Shown: positions 1 to 7,928 of the stretch, in pieces
How the letters are laid out: each line of letters begins with the position of its first letter
Numbering within the stretch: position 1 is the stretch's first letter
Notes under the pieces: model-generated
Told to the model about the DNA's origin: nothing
What the model saw: only the letters and a program-made list of their open reading frames with translations
Database searches by the model: none
Program-made: the position numbers and the translations under genes
NCBI GenBank assembly: GCA_040902535.1
Contig: JBBDXD010000019.1
Location: 70,773 to 134,772, forward strand
Reading direction: 5' to 3'
DNA from: Dehalococcoidia bacterium
GTDB taxonomy: Bacteria > Chloroflexota > Dehalococcoidia > DSTF01 > JACRBR01
DNA length: 64,000 bases

Positions 1-1809
1 GCGTCGGACCTCTTCGCCGTCGTCGAAGATACGCGCATCGACACAATGGTGCGGCGCGAGTACGGCGGCATCCGCAAGGCGTGGCAGCGCACGCAGGAGA
101 ACGAACTGGAGACGCGGCGGCTGCCGAACCAGATGCCGCTGCGCCAGGCGCTCGTGGAAAACCTGATCCGCGCCAGCCTCGACGGCGCCGACACGATGAT
201 CTGGCCGCGGCTCCTGCAACCTGTGCTGCAGAGCGCGATTCAGGCGCTCTTCGTCATGAAGGAGAAGGGCGCGACGATCGAAGACGCGTCGGAGACGACG
301 CTCGCGCTGTACGAGATCGTCGCGAAGGTGCCGAACATCGCGCCGGACGACCTCGACGACTTCGACTGGGAGACCGTGTCGGAGGAGGCGCTGCAGATGA
401 TGATGTCCGCCGGCGGCGAAGGTGCGGAGGGCGGCGAGCCCTCGCCGATGCCGCAGGGCATGGAGCAGGACTACGAGAGCCCTGAGGCCGTCGACTTCCG
501 CGGCGACTTCAAGCCCGAACTGGTGCAGCTTCTGATGCGCTTGCGCCTCAAGGACGGCGAAGTCAGCCAGGACGGCACGCTCTCGCCGCTGACGCAGGAG
601 CAACTGCAGGAGTTGTTCGAGAAGAGCGTCGAGATCACCGTCGGCGCCATGGCCGAAGGCGATCTGGCGTCGACGATGGGCCTGTTTCTGTCGAACCTCG
701 AGAAGGAAGCGGGCACGCCGATCGGCGACCAGCAGCAGGGTGAACTGAAGGACGGCACGCCGGGCGTCGAAGACGGCGCCGACGACCAGGAGTTGCCCGT
801 CGAAGTGAAGTCGTTCTACTACGACGAGTGGGACTTCCGCGCCGCCGACTACAAGCCGAACTGGTGCCGCGTCCAGGAGCGCGTGCTCGACGAGGGCGAG
901 GACACGTACTACGAAGAGACGCTGCGCGAGCACGCCGCGCTCGTCAACGAGACGCGCCGCCAGTTCGAGCTGCTGAAGCCGGAGCTGTACCGCAAGATCA
1001 AGAGGCTGCTCGACGGCGAGGAGTTCGACCTGGACGCGGTCGTCGACTGGGCGATCGAGCGCAAAGCCGGCACGTCGTACACCGACAAGGTGTACTGGCG
1101 GCGCAACAAGATCGAGCGCGACGTCGCCGTCGCGTTCCTGCTCGACATGAGCGCATCGACCGACGAGGAGATCGAAAAGCGCAAGCAGAAGTACGCCGAC
1201 GACGATGACTTCGATGACGACCCGCGCAAGTACTTCCAGTGGCTGGCACAGCGCCGCGCCGCGCAGTCGATCGCGCCGCCCAAGCGCATCATCGACCTCG
1301 AGAAGGAGAGCATCGTGCTCTTCATCCGGGCGCTGGAGACGATCGGCGACAGCTACGGCATCTACGGATTCAGTGGCTACGGGCGCGACAACGTCGAGTT
1401 CTACGTGATCAAGGACCTGGAAGAGACGTTCAGCGACAAGGTGAAGAAGCGCATCGACAAGGTGGCGCCGATCCGTTCGACGCGCATGGGCCCGGCGATC
1501 CGCCACGCGGTCGCCAAGCTCGACGCGTACGACGCGAAGGTCAAGATCATGATGCTGGTGTCAGACGGCCGGCCGCAGGACCACGGCTACGGCCGCGACC
1601 GCACCGAGAAGGAATACGCGATCCACGACACGAAGCAGGCGCTGCTCGAAGCGCGCCGCAAAGGCATCACGCCGTTCGCGCTGACCGTCGATAAAGAAGG
1701 CCACGACTACCTGGGCCAGATGTGCGAAGACATGGGCTACGAAGTCGTCGCCGACATCGAACAGCTACCGCAGCGCCTGCCGACGCTGTACCGGCGGTTG
1801 ACGGAGTAG
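1..1809 (+). CDS. NorD/CobT-like VWA domain protein (5' end outside window)
   Basis: The reading frame is open from base 1, so the true start lies upstream; the first internal ATG is at 46. The C-terminal third is a von Willebrand factor A domain. A DMSAST segment sits where the MIDAS DxSxS motif belongs. It is followed by a TRMGPAIRHA helix and an LVSDGRPQDHGY strand-loop, then DTKQALLEARRKGI, a layout typical of NorD. The middle is very acidic (many D/E runs), as in NorD/CobT proteins. Family members normally act with a MoxR/NorQ AAA+ ATPase as a metal-insertion or complex-remodelling pair; that partner would be upstream and is not visible. The last 62 bases are repeated at 2431-2492. The exact substrate is unknown: NorD proper matures nitric oxide reductase, but many homologues occur without it. 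Confidence 0.8.
   Translation, partial: ASDLFAVVEDTRIDTMVRREYGGIRKAWQRTQENELETRRLPNQMPLRQALVENLIRASLDGADTMIWPRLLQPVLQSAIQALFVMKEKGATIEDASETTLALYEIVAKVPNIAPDDLDDFDWETVSEEALQMMMSAGGEGAEGGEPSPMPQGMEQDYESPEAVDFRGDFKPELVQLLMRLRLKDGEVSQDGTLSPLTQEQLQELFEKSVEITVGAMAEGDLASTMGLFLSNLEKEAGTPIGDQQQGELKDGTPGVEDGADDQELPVEVKSFYYDEWDFRAADYKPNWCRVQERVLDEGEDTYYEETLREHAALVNETRRQFELLKPELYRKIKRLLDGEEFDLDAVVDWAIERKAGTSYTDKVYWRRNKIERDVAVAFLLDMSASTDEEIEKRKQKYADDDDFDDDPRKYFQWLAQRRAAQSIAPPKRIIDLEKESIVLFIRALETIGDSYGIYGFSGYGRDNVEFYVIKDLEETFSDKVKKRIDKVAPIRSTRMGPAIRHAVAKLDAYDAKVKIMMLVSDGRPQDHGYGRDRTEKEYAIHDTKQALLEARRKGITPFALTVDKEGHDYLGQMCEDMGYEVVADIEQLPQRLPTLYRRLTE
1748..1809 (+). repeat. Direct repeat copy A: last 62 nt of the norD-like gene
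   Basis: This segment encodes the C-terminal 19 residues (ADIEQLPQRLPTLYRRLTE) and the stop codon. It matches 2431-2492 at 56 of 62 positions. All six differences are synonymous, so copy B derives from a diverged, once-translated homologue and not from a recent local duplication. Confidence 0.85.
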
Positions 1810-1811
1810 GT

Positions 1812-2147
1812 CTATTCTGAGGACGTCGGCGGCGAAACTCGCCAGATCGCGCCGCGGAACCGTAGCCACTTGGGATCACGCTTGCCGCTCGCGCCGATGG
1901 AACCGTCGGGACGCAGGTACTCATGCGCCATTGCATGAGCAACCCCGGTAGCATCCAGATACACTACCATGTGGCTTACGGTGCCAGGGGGTTCACCCAA
2001 GCGCGGTCTAGCAGGACGTTCCGTGCCTCGCTTGACCACGAGGGTAAGTTCGCCCGACGACAGCCGGTCCTCTACCTGCGCCTCATCGAAGAGAGAACGT
2101 AGCGTTGCAGGACTCACTTCATGGATTGTTTCGGGAGGGATTGTCAT
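1812..2147 (-). CDS. Small hypothetical protein, 111 aa
   Basis: I do not recognise the family with certainty. The sequence has ordinary protein composition and a C-terminal stretch resembling HEYLRPDGSIGASG followed by DPKWLRFRG, a pattern I associate with small uncharacterised proteins of a few hundred bases. There is no signal peptide and no membrane segment. Its start ATG (2147) overlaps by two bases the start ATG of the plus-strand gene at 2146, so the two genes are strictly divergent and must share a control region that lies inside each other. Its stop is two bases from the stop of the norD-like gene (convergent). No strong Shine-Dalgarno is visible. It lies between the two norD-tail repeats and so belongs to the inserted segment. 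Confidence 0.55.
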   Translation of the reverse strand: MTIPPETIHEVSPATLRSLFDEAQVEDRLSSGELTLVVKRGTERPARPRLGEPPGTVSHMVVYLDATGVAHAMAHEYLRPDGSIGASGKRDPKWLRFRGAIWRVSPPTSSE

Positions 2148-2424
2148 GACAATCGCAGACGAGCTCGTAACAATGGCGAACGATTACATATCAGGGCGCA
2201 TGAAGCTAGCACCAATCCATCGATTTATTCTCGATCACGTCGATGAGTCTCTCGAACTGGATGAATCGGCGACTGCAGAGGCACTGTTATTTGGATTTAT
2301 TCAAGTGCGCCTGGCAGAGATGGATGATGGTCTCGAAGAAGCAGACGTGCGAAAGGAGATCACCGAATACCTCAGTGAGCATGGCCTCCTTCGTCCCTCT
2401 GCTGCGCGACGCGCGACAGGGTGA
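2146..2424 (+). CDS. Small acidic hypothetical protein, 92 aa
   Basis: I chose ATG 2146 over the further-upstream ATG at 1969 because GGGAGGGA lies 5 bases before it and because the longer version would overlap the minus-strand gene completely. The protein is helical and acidic (DELVTMANDYISGRMK at the N-terminus, then VDESLELDESATAEALLF), with no membrane segment. Function is unknown. It is divergent from the 1812-2147 gene and ends 6 bases before repeat copy B. The pair may travel together as the cargo of the small insertion at the end of the norD-like gene. Confidence 0.5.
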   Translation: MTIADELVTMANDYISGRMKLAPIHRFILDHVDESLELDESATAEALLFGFIQVRLAEMDDGLEEADVRKEITEYLSEHGLLRPSAARRATG

Positions 2425-2430
2425 CGCGCT

Positions 2431-2492
2431 TCGCCGACATCGAACAACTCCCGCAGCGCCTGCCAACGCTCTACCGCCGGCTGACGGAGTAG
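2431..2492 (+). repeat. Direct repeat copy B: relic of a norD-like 3' end
   Basis: It matches 1748-1809 at 56 of 62 positions, ending in the same ACGGAGTAG. The six changes all fall in synonymous positions (for example CAG/CAA, CTA/CTC, TTG/CTG) when read in the norD frame, yet here there is no norD gene upstream. The 621 bases between the copies hold exactly the two small divergent genes. This looks like the far boundary of an insertion or homologous replacement. Confidence 0.85.
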
Positions 2493-2572
2493 TGCGAGCC
2501 GCGGCCGCAGCGAGCAGTGCACGAGCCGCGAGACGGCCAACCCCACAACGCCATGGGGCGTCGATTGAATCC

Positions 2573-3742
2573 TTGGCGGAGGATTGCATAGAGTGTTTAA
2601 CCGATGGTCTCTGGTTGCGCAGTGCAGGGGGCGTTTCGGCGTCTCCCCCCACGTCAAGCCTCCGGCTCGTGGACCTATTTTGCGGTTGCGGGGGATTGTC
2701 GCTGGGCGTTAGGGAAGCTGCCCGGCGGATTGGTCTCAACTTAGACGTGCGCCTGGCAGTTGATCTCGATCCGGACGCCATGACCGTCTACCAGACAAAC
2801 TTTCCTCATGCAGCTACGGAAGCTTGTGACGTGCGCGATCTATTTGACGGATCGGTGGGGTCACGCGTCACGACGCGCGAGAAGCGCGTGCAAGCGCGCG
2901 TGGGAAGACTTCATCTCCTGGCGGCGGGACCACCATGCCAAGGTCACTCGGATCTAAACAACCACACGCGACGGGACGACCCGCGCAACGGCCTCTACGT
3001 CGTACTTGCCCGAGCGACGGAGGTTCTTCAACCCGATGCCGTGCTGATCGAAAACGTGCCGGCGGTGCGCCACGATAAGGGTCGCTCACTCGACAAAACG
3101 AAGGCGAGATTGGCAGCGCTTGGTTATAGCGTCAAGGACGACGTCGTACCCTTGTGGCGTTTGGGAACCCCACAGCTGCGCAGAAGGCACTTGCTCGTCG
3201 CCGCAAAACCGTCATCACAACCCTTGGAATCCATATTGGACACCGTTACGGCGGCATGCGCACACGCCTCGCCACGCTCTGTACGCTGGGCAATCGACGA
3301 TCTCCGTTCAAAGGAACGGAGAACCTCCGCAATCTTCGACTCAGCGAGCACCCCTTCAACGTCCAACCAAAGGAGGATCGCGTGGTTGTTCGACAACAAG
3401 CAGTCGAACTTACCCAACAGCCTTCGCCCGGTATGCCACCAATCCGATCACAGCTATCACTCAATGTATGGCCGCCTACGGTGGGGAGAGCCCGCACAAA
3501 CGATTACCACGGGGTTCGGATCAATGGGACAGGGCCGCTATGTACATCCCTCGCAACGCCGGACCCTGACGCCGCATGAGGCGGCTCGCCTTCAGACATT
3601 CCCTGATTTCTTTGACTTCAGCAGAGTCAAGCACAGATCGGCTCTGGCACGTATGATCGGTAACGCTGTGCCGCCGCTTATGGCGCGCGAACTCGTTTCT
3701 CGGATGTTCGCGGTCGGGGCAATCGCGGCAAAGGGCGACTAG
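2573..3742 (+). CDS. DNA (cytosine-5-)-methyltransferase
   Basis: Transfers a methyl group from S-adenosylmethionine to C5 of cytosine in DNA. All core motifs are visible: motif I DLFCGCGGLSLG (about residue 34), motif IV GPPCQGHSD with the catalytic Cys near residue 122, motif VI ENVPAVRH, motif VIII QLRRRHLLVA, then a target-recognition region, LQTFPDFFDF, and the C-terminal motif X GNAVPPLMARELV. The start is uncertain. No ATG lies close to motif I; TTG 2573 is used here and TTG 2615 is an alternative. Codons far upstream in this frame cross the norD-tail relic and are unlikely to be translated. The gene is visibly less GC-rich than its neighbours, which suggests horizontal transfer. The stop is one base before the ATG of the GHKL ATPase gene, so the two are almost certainly co-translated as a restriction-modification-like unit. 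Confidence 0.9.
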   Translation: MAEDCIECLTDGLWLRSAGGVSASPPTSSLRLVDLFCGCGGLSLGVREAARRIGLNLDVRLAVDLDPDAMTVYQTNFPHAATEACDVRDLFDGSVGSRVTTREKRVQARVGRLHLLAAGPPCQGHSDLNNHTRRDDPRNGLYVVLARATEVLQPDAVLIENVPAVRHDKGRSLDKTKARLAALGYSVKDDVVPLWRLGTPQLRRRHLLVAAKPSSQPLESILDTVTAACAHASPRSVRWAIDDLRSKERRTSAIFDSASTPSTSNQRRIAWLFDNKQSNLPNSLRPVCHQSDHSYHSMYGRLRWGEPAQTITTGFGSMGQGRYVHPSQRRTLTPHEAARLQTFPDFFDFSRVKHRSALARMIGNAVPPLMARELVSRMFAVGAIAAKGD

Positions 3743-3743
3743 G

Positions 3744-5747
3744 ATGGCGACGACGAAGGTGGACAAGCGCGAGTACAGGCTCACACTGAGCCTCAGCGTG
3801 CTCGATGATCTGGGTCGTAATCTTTACAGCAGTATCCCCGCAGTGTTGTCCGAGGCCGTCGCCAATGCGTGGGATGCCGACGCGAACGCCGTCGCAATCA
3901 CGTTCAATTTCTCGAAGGGCACAATCACTATTCTCGACGATGGCATGGGTATGGATTACAACGAGGTCAACGATAAGTATTTGACGGTTGGGTACCACCG
4001 GCGTGAAAACAAGTCGGTGCTCACTCCGGCCAAACGTCATCCGATGGGTCGCAAAGGAATCGGCAAGCTTTCGTTGTTCGCTATTGCAGACCGCATTGAG
4101 ATTCAGACCGTCAAGCTGGACAAAAACCAAAAGATTGCGGACAGGAATGGTTTCGTGATGAGGACAGCGGACGTGGCAAAGAATGCCAAGGCTGGCAAGG
4201 TCTACAACCCGATAGCGCTAGACCCGGCCAATGTCACACTCACGAGAGGAACGCGCATTGTACTTTCCGCACTCACAAGAACTCCGACCGCACCAACGAT
4301 CCCTGCGCTGAGAAAGCGGCTCGCCCGTCGCTTCAGCGTAATAGGCGCTCAGCACAATTTTGAAGTGCTGATTGACGGCAAACCCATCGGTGTCACCGAT
4401 CGGGATTACTTCGATCAACTCCAATACCTGTGGTCGATCGGCGAGGTCGGCGATACATACGACAAGCTAGCAGCAAACGCGGAGAAGAAGATCACGCTTG
4501 CGGGCGCCATCGAATACGGGGGTAAGACATATTCCGTTAGCGGCTGGGTTGGCACTTTCCAGCATCAACGGAGCCTCAATCCTGAAGAAGGCGACAACAC
4601 TGTGTCGGTGTTGGCTTGGGGCAAGGTCCTTCATGAAGACCTACTCCCTGAGATCAAAAAGGCGGGGATATTTACGAAGTATCTGATCGGCGAGATCCGG
4701 GCGGACTTTTTAGATTTGGACGACCAGCGCGACATCGCGACGAGTGATCGTCAACACGTTCAAGAGGACGACCCCAGATTTCAGGCACTGTCGGGGTGGT
4801 TCAGAGCAAGCGTCTTGGGACCGGTTGAGAACGCATGGGGCGCTTGGCGCGCTGACTCTGCGCTTGAAGATGCACTCAAGATCCCTTCGATTCGCGACTG
4901 GCATGACCAGTTGTCTAAGGATCACAGGCGATTTGCTAAGCAGCTCTTTGCGAAGATAGGTCGGCTTCACGCCGCCGACATCGAGACTAGGGCAGAGCTT
5001 TACAGAAACGCGATTTTAGCATTTGAGCGACTCAAGCTGAAGGAAGCACTGTCCGACATTGACAAGCTTCCGGAGCAGCCCGACTTCGAAACGCTCTCAG
5101 CGATATTCCAAGGCATCGACGAAATTGAGGCCGCCGAGTACCACCGCATCACCACCACCCGGGTCGAGGTAATTCGCACGTTGGCGAAGCTTGTCGATCA
5201 AAATGAGAAGGAGCGGGTAATCCAGGAGTACTTATTCGATCATCTATGGCTGCTCGATTCATCCTGGGAACGTGCGTCAACCAAGCCTCGTGTTGAGCAG
5301 CGGGTATCGAAGGAGTTCGACAAAGTGACCGCGAAGTTGAGTGCCGAGGAACAGAAGGCGCGCCTCGACATTCGATACAAGAGTGCGGCAGGCAAGCACA
5401 TAATTGTCGAGCTAAAGCGCTCTAGTGTTTCCGTCAACGTGCACGACCTTCTGAAGCAACTGGACAAGTACCGGAGCGCGCTAGAGAAGTGCCTCGAAAA
5501 GTACTTTCCCGATGAGCCCAAAGAGATCGAGACCGTCGCAGTAGTCGGGAAAAAGCCCACCGGCGGCGGCGTGGATGACCAAATGCGCGTCGCTCATGCT
5601 CGCTACGTGACTTACGATGGTTTGATCGGCGCCTCGCTGGAGGCATATCGGGACTACACGACCGCCGACGAGAAGGTTGCTGGACTTAACGCGATCTTGT
5701 CCAACATCGAAGACGAACTACACAAGTTGGCCGACTCCCAGGCCTAA
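3744..5747 (+). CDS. GHKL (MutL/MORC/Hsp90-type) ATPase with C-terminal PD-(D/E)XK nuclease-like domain
   Basis: The N-terminal Bergerat ATP-binding fold is clear: N-box SEAVANAWDADA with E37 and N41, G1 box DDGMGM (65-70) and G2 box GRKGIGK (102-108). A central, mostly helical and charged region follows. Near the C-terminus RLDIRY (D542) followed by HIIVELKRSS (E556, K558) has the D...ExK arrangement of PD-(D/E)XK nucleases. The length is 667 aa. The gene starts one base after the methyltransferase stop. I infer that it is the ATP-dependent effector or restriction subunit of a methylation-linked defence system, in the same broad class as the MORC/MutL-related ATPases known from restriction-modification loci. 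Base composition is lower in GC than flanking genes. The nuclease assignment is by motif only, and no specificity can be read. Confidence 0.8.
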   Translation: MATTKVDKREYRLTLSLSVLDDLGRNLYSSIPAVLSEAVANAWDADANAVAITFNFSKGTITILDDGMGMDYNEVNDKYLTVGYHRRENKSVLTPAKRHPMGRKGIGKLSLFAIADRIEIQTVKLDKNQKIADRNGFVMRTADVAKNAKAGKVYNPIALDPANVTLTRGTRIVLSALTRTPTAPTIPALRKRLARRFSVIGAQHNFEVLIDGKPIGVTDRDYFDQLQYLWSIGEVGDTYDKLAANAEKKITLAGAIEYGGKTYSVSGWVGTFQHQRSLNPEEGDNTVSVLAWGKVLHEDLLPEIKKAGIFTKYLIGEIRADFLDLDDQRDIATSDRQHVQEDDPRFQALSGWFRASVLGPVENAWGAWRADSALEDALKIPSIRDWHDQLSKDHRRFAKQLFAKIGRLHAADIETRAELYRNAILAFERLKLKEALSDIDKLPEQPDFETLSAIFQGIDEIEAAEYHRITTTRVEVIRTLAKLVDQNEKERVIQEYLFDHLWLLDSSWERASTKPRVEQRVSKEFDKVTAKLSAEEQKARLDIRYKSAAGKHIIVELKRSSVSVNVHDLLKQLDKYRSALEKCLEKYFPDEPKEIETVAVVGKKPTGGGVDDQMRVAHARYVTYDGLIGASLEAYRDYTTADEKVAGLNAILSNIEDELHKLADSQA

Positions 5748-5770
5748 GGTGTGGCGCCATTCGAAGAGCT

Positions 5771-6733
5771 TCAACCGCGCGGCAACCCCCGCACCACCGA
5801 CTCCGCCTCACGCATGACGTCTGCGATGATCTGCGCGGCGGGCTTCACGTCGCGCACGAGGCCGGCGGATTGGCCGGCGTAGGCGGAGTGCGCGCGGTCC
5901 GGCACGGCGCCGCCGGCTTCGTCGATGATCGCTTGGCGGTGATCGTGCAGTTCGGTCTCGCGCCCGTGCCACTCCTGCGCGAACGGCGTGCGGATCGATC
6001 GGCCGGAGATGCCGTCCGGCCACTTCATGCCGTCCATGATGTCGAAGACATCGGTGAAGACCGTGTCGTCGGCGGTCGCGGCGATGATCTGCTCGCGATG
6101 CGCGTGCGCCTCCGGCTGTGATTCTTCGGCGGCGACGAAGCGCGTGCCCATGATCACGCCCTGCGCGCCCAGCGCCAGCGCCGCGACGAGCCCGCGGCCG
6201 TCGGCGATACCACCCGCCGCGATCACCGGGATGCCGCCCGCGACGTCGACGGCCTGCGGCACGAGCGCCATCGTCGCGACGGCGCCCGTATGGCCGCCCG
6301 CCTCGCCGCCCTGCGCGATGATCGCGTCGACGCTCGCTTCGGCGGCGCGCTTCGCCGCGGCGACGGTCTGCACCTGGTGCAGGACCACCATGCCGGCATC
6401 CTTCGCGCGCCGGGCGTGATCGCCGGGGTCGCCAAAGCTCAGCGTCACCGAAGGCACGCGCTCTTCGATGCACACGTCGAGGAACTGCGGCGCGACGTCG
6501 AGCAGGAAGATCCAGAGATTGACGCTGAACGGCTTCGACGTGAGGTCGCGCGTCGCCTGGATCTGCGAGCGCAGGTACTCGGGTCCCTCGCGGTAGATGC
6601 CGCCGAGTCCGCCCAGGCCGCCCGCGTTGGAGACGGCCGCGGCGAGATCGGCGCGCGCCGTGCCACCGGCCATGCCCGCGCTGCAGATCGGTACATCGAT
6701 CCCGAGCAGGTCGCAGAGAGGCGTGCGGATCAT
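5771..6733 (-). CDS. Nitronate monooxygenase / FabK-like flavin enzyme
   Basis: FMN-dependent TIM-barrel protein of the 2-nitropropane dioxygenase family, about 320 aa. The N-terminus reads IRTPLCDLLGIDVPICSAGM. The glycine-rich phosphate-binding loops AQGGEAGGHTG and IAAGGIADGRG, followed by ALGAQGVIMGTRF, are characteristic. Substrates in this family are nitronates, while close relatives (FabK) reduce enoyl-ACP; the sequence alone does not separate these. I prefer ATG 6733 because GACAAT lies exactly six bases upstream, the spacing seen at other probable leaderless starts here; GTG 6748 is the longer alternative. The Rieske ferredoxin gene is upstream on the same strand. Confidence 0.85.
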   Translation of the reverse strand: MIRTPLCDLLGIDVPICSAGMAGGTARADLAAAVSNAGGLGGLGGIYREGPEYLRSQIQATRDLTSKPFSVNLWIFLLDVAPQFLDVCIEERVPSVTLSFGDPGDHARRAKDAGMVVLHQVQTVAAAKRAAEASVDAIIAQGGEAGGHTGAVATMALVPQAVDVAGGIPVIAAGGIADGRGLVAALALGAQGVIMGTRFVAAEESQPEAHAHREQIIAATADDTVFTDVFDIMDGMKWPDGISGRSIRTPFAQEWHGRETELHDHRQAIIDEAGGAVPDRAHSAYAGQSAGLVRDVKPAAQIIADVMREAESVVRGLPRG

Positions 6734-6739
6734 GATGAG

Positions 6740-6745
6740 ATTGTC
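6740..6745 (-). promoter_or_regulatory. Candidate -10 box GACAAT for a leaderless start at 6733
   Basis: GACAAT on the minus strand is followed by six bases and ATG. The six-base spacing equals that at 16431, 21209, 28279, 33853, 37221 and 42678, but the hexamer itself is a weaker match than in those cases. Confidence 0.35.
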
Positions 6746-6800
6746 CACTCAGCGACGGCCTCTGGCAAGCGTCGGCCCATCTTCCGCGGCGCGTGTAACG

Positions 6801-7133
6801 TCAGCCTACGTCTTCGCCCCAGGCAAAGACGTAGGTCAGCACGCCGTCCCGGATCTCGGTCGGCAGGAGCATGAGCCCCGAGCCCTCCGCCGCTGGCCCG
6901 GACATGCGGCGGCCATCGCAGGCATCAAAGGTGGCGCCGTGCCACTGGCAGACGAACTGCCCGTCGGAGCAGACGAGCGTGCCGCCGAAGTGGACGCACA
7001 CGTTCATGAACGCGGCCGGGCCGCCCTCCGCTCCGCGCACGATGTGCAACTCCCTGCCAAAGAACTCGACGATCTTGCTGCCTTCGCTGGGGATCTCGTG
7101 TACGGGGGTCAGGGGGACTTCAACCTTAGGCAT
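6801..7133 (-). CDS. Rieske-type [2Fe-2S] ferredoxin
   Basis: Small soluble electron carrier of 110 aa. The cluster-binding motifs are CVHFGG (C-x-H) and CQWHGATFD (C-x-x-H), spaced as in ferredoxin components of ring-hydroxylating oxygenases. ATG 7133 is chosen over the upstream in-frame start because GGAGGG stands 6 bases before it. It lies 67 bases upstream of the nitronate monooxygenase-like gene on the same strand, so it may serve that flavoenzyme, though such ferredoxins also work with unlinked oxygenases. A second Rieske protein sits in the SUF operon at 61370. Confidence 0.88.
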   Translation of the reverse strand: MPKVEVPLTPVHEIPSEGSKIVEFFGRELHIVRGAEGGPAAFMNVCVHFGGTLVCSDGQFVCQWHGATFDACDGRRMSGPAAEGSGLMLLPTEIRDGVLTYVFAWGEDVG

Positions 7134-7265
7134 CGCACCCTCCTTCCAGGCGCATCGGCCGGTTGGGGCTGATGCGGCGAAGGATGGCACGCGTCCGGCA
7201 GCGCGGCTATGAACGCGCTCACAACGGCACGAGTTGATGGACTGCGCAACGATACCGGTGCGACG

Positions 7266-7355
7266 TCAGGCGAAGATCGCGATCGCAATCCAGATCGCGA
7301 TCATCACCAGGACGAGCGCCACGGCGACGCCCCAGGCGCGCAGGGGGCTCGACAT
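7266..7355 (-). CDS. Candidate 29-aa single-span membrane peptide
   Basis: Reads M-SSPLRAWG followed by an uninterrupted hydrophobic stretch rich in V, A, L and I to the stop, as expected of one transmembrane helix. It overlaps the 3' end of the gene at 7304 in another frame. No good ribosome site is seen. It could be the displaced C-terminus of the 7304 gene after a frameshift, since that gene's last 25 residues look like out-of-frame translation (many R, S, C, P). Confidence 0.4.
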   Translation of the reverse strand: MSSPLRAWGVAVALVLVMIAIWIAIAIFA

Positions 7356-7576
7356 CGCGATCGGCACACGTCGGGGCGGTAGGAGGCGCGGTCATTGGGG
7401 TCTGCGCCGGATGCGTCGTGCGGTTTCGATACGTCGCCGCGACCGATCGCCTCGTACAGGCGGCGATCATCGGGAAGCCGCCAGCGGTATGCGCCGAACG
7501 CCACGATGAACCCGGCGAACCCCAGCACGTACAGGCGCATGCTCCACCAGAGCCCGTTGTAGACGTGCGGTCTCAT
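7304..7576 (-). CDS. Small membrane protein, about 90 aa
   Basis: The start ATG (7576) overlaps the stop of the 7573-7833 gene as ATGA, which supports coupled translation. The N-terminus contains one membrane segment (LYVLGFAGFIVAFGAY), followed by a polar, acidic part. The final residues, rich in R/C/P/S, resemble shadow translation, so the true C-terminus may have been altered by a frameshift near 7350. The family is not recognised. Confidence 0.5.
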   Translation of the reverse strand: MRPHVYNGLWWSMRLYVLGFAGFIVAFGAYRWRLPDDRRLYEAIGRGDVSKPHDASGADPNDRASYRPDVCRSRCRAPCAPGASPWRSSW

Positions 7577-7833
7577 GTCAGCAGCACCAGCAGGAGCCAG
7601 CCGCCGAAGAGCAGCGCCATCACGCCGATCAGCAACAGCCATCCAAGCGCCGGGCTCGGCGGCGCTAGATCCTCCGACGCCGGCGTCCGCGGATTGGCGG
7701 AGGGCTGATTCGTGGTGCCGAACGGGCGCACCGGCAGCCGCCACGTCGCCGGCCAGCGCCAGGCGAACAGCCCGGTCGACAACACGGCGATCACACATGC
7801 GAGTACGAAGCTTCGAAGCGCGAGCCAACGCAT
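7573..7833 (-). CDS. Small two-span membrane protein, 86 aa
   Basis: Two hydrophobic helices (FVLACVIAVLSTGLF near the N-terminus, LGWLLLIGVMALLFGGWLL at the C-terminus) are joined by a Pro/Ser/Ala-rich linker of about 35 residues. AAAGGAGG lies 5 bases before the ATG. It heads a run of two or three tiny overlapping membrane-protein genes reading toward the Rieske gene. I do not recognise the family. The layout resembles small accessory subunits of respiratory or transport complexes, but no partner is visible nearby. Confidence 0.65.
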   Translation of the reverse strand: MRWLALRSFVLACVIAVLSTGLFAWRWPATWRLPVRPFGTTNQPSANPRTPASEDLAPPSPALGWLLLIGVMALLFGGWLLLVLLT

Positions 7834-7928
7834 ACGGCCTCCTTTCGCTTCGTTTCAAGCTAGCGGCGGCGGCGAAACACGCCCGGAGCATTCGCGGCCG
7901 AAGGCGTGTATCTTGCATCGCATCTGCC

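Noticed and set aside
1969-2145. ATG 1969 as the start of the plus-strand small gene
   Set aside because: It would overlap the opposite gene along its length; ATG 2146 has a ribosome site.
2243-2572. Longer N-terminus for the methyltransferase from ATG 2243
   Set aside because: The added segment runs through the small gene at 2146-2424 and the norD-tail relic in a different frame and is low-complexity Ala/Arg; no family member has it.
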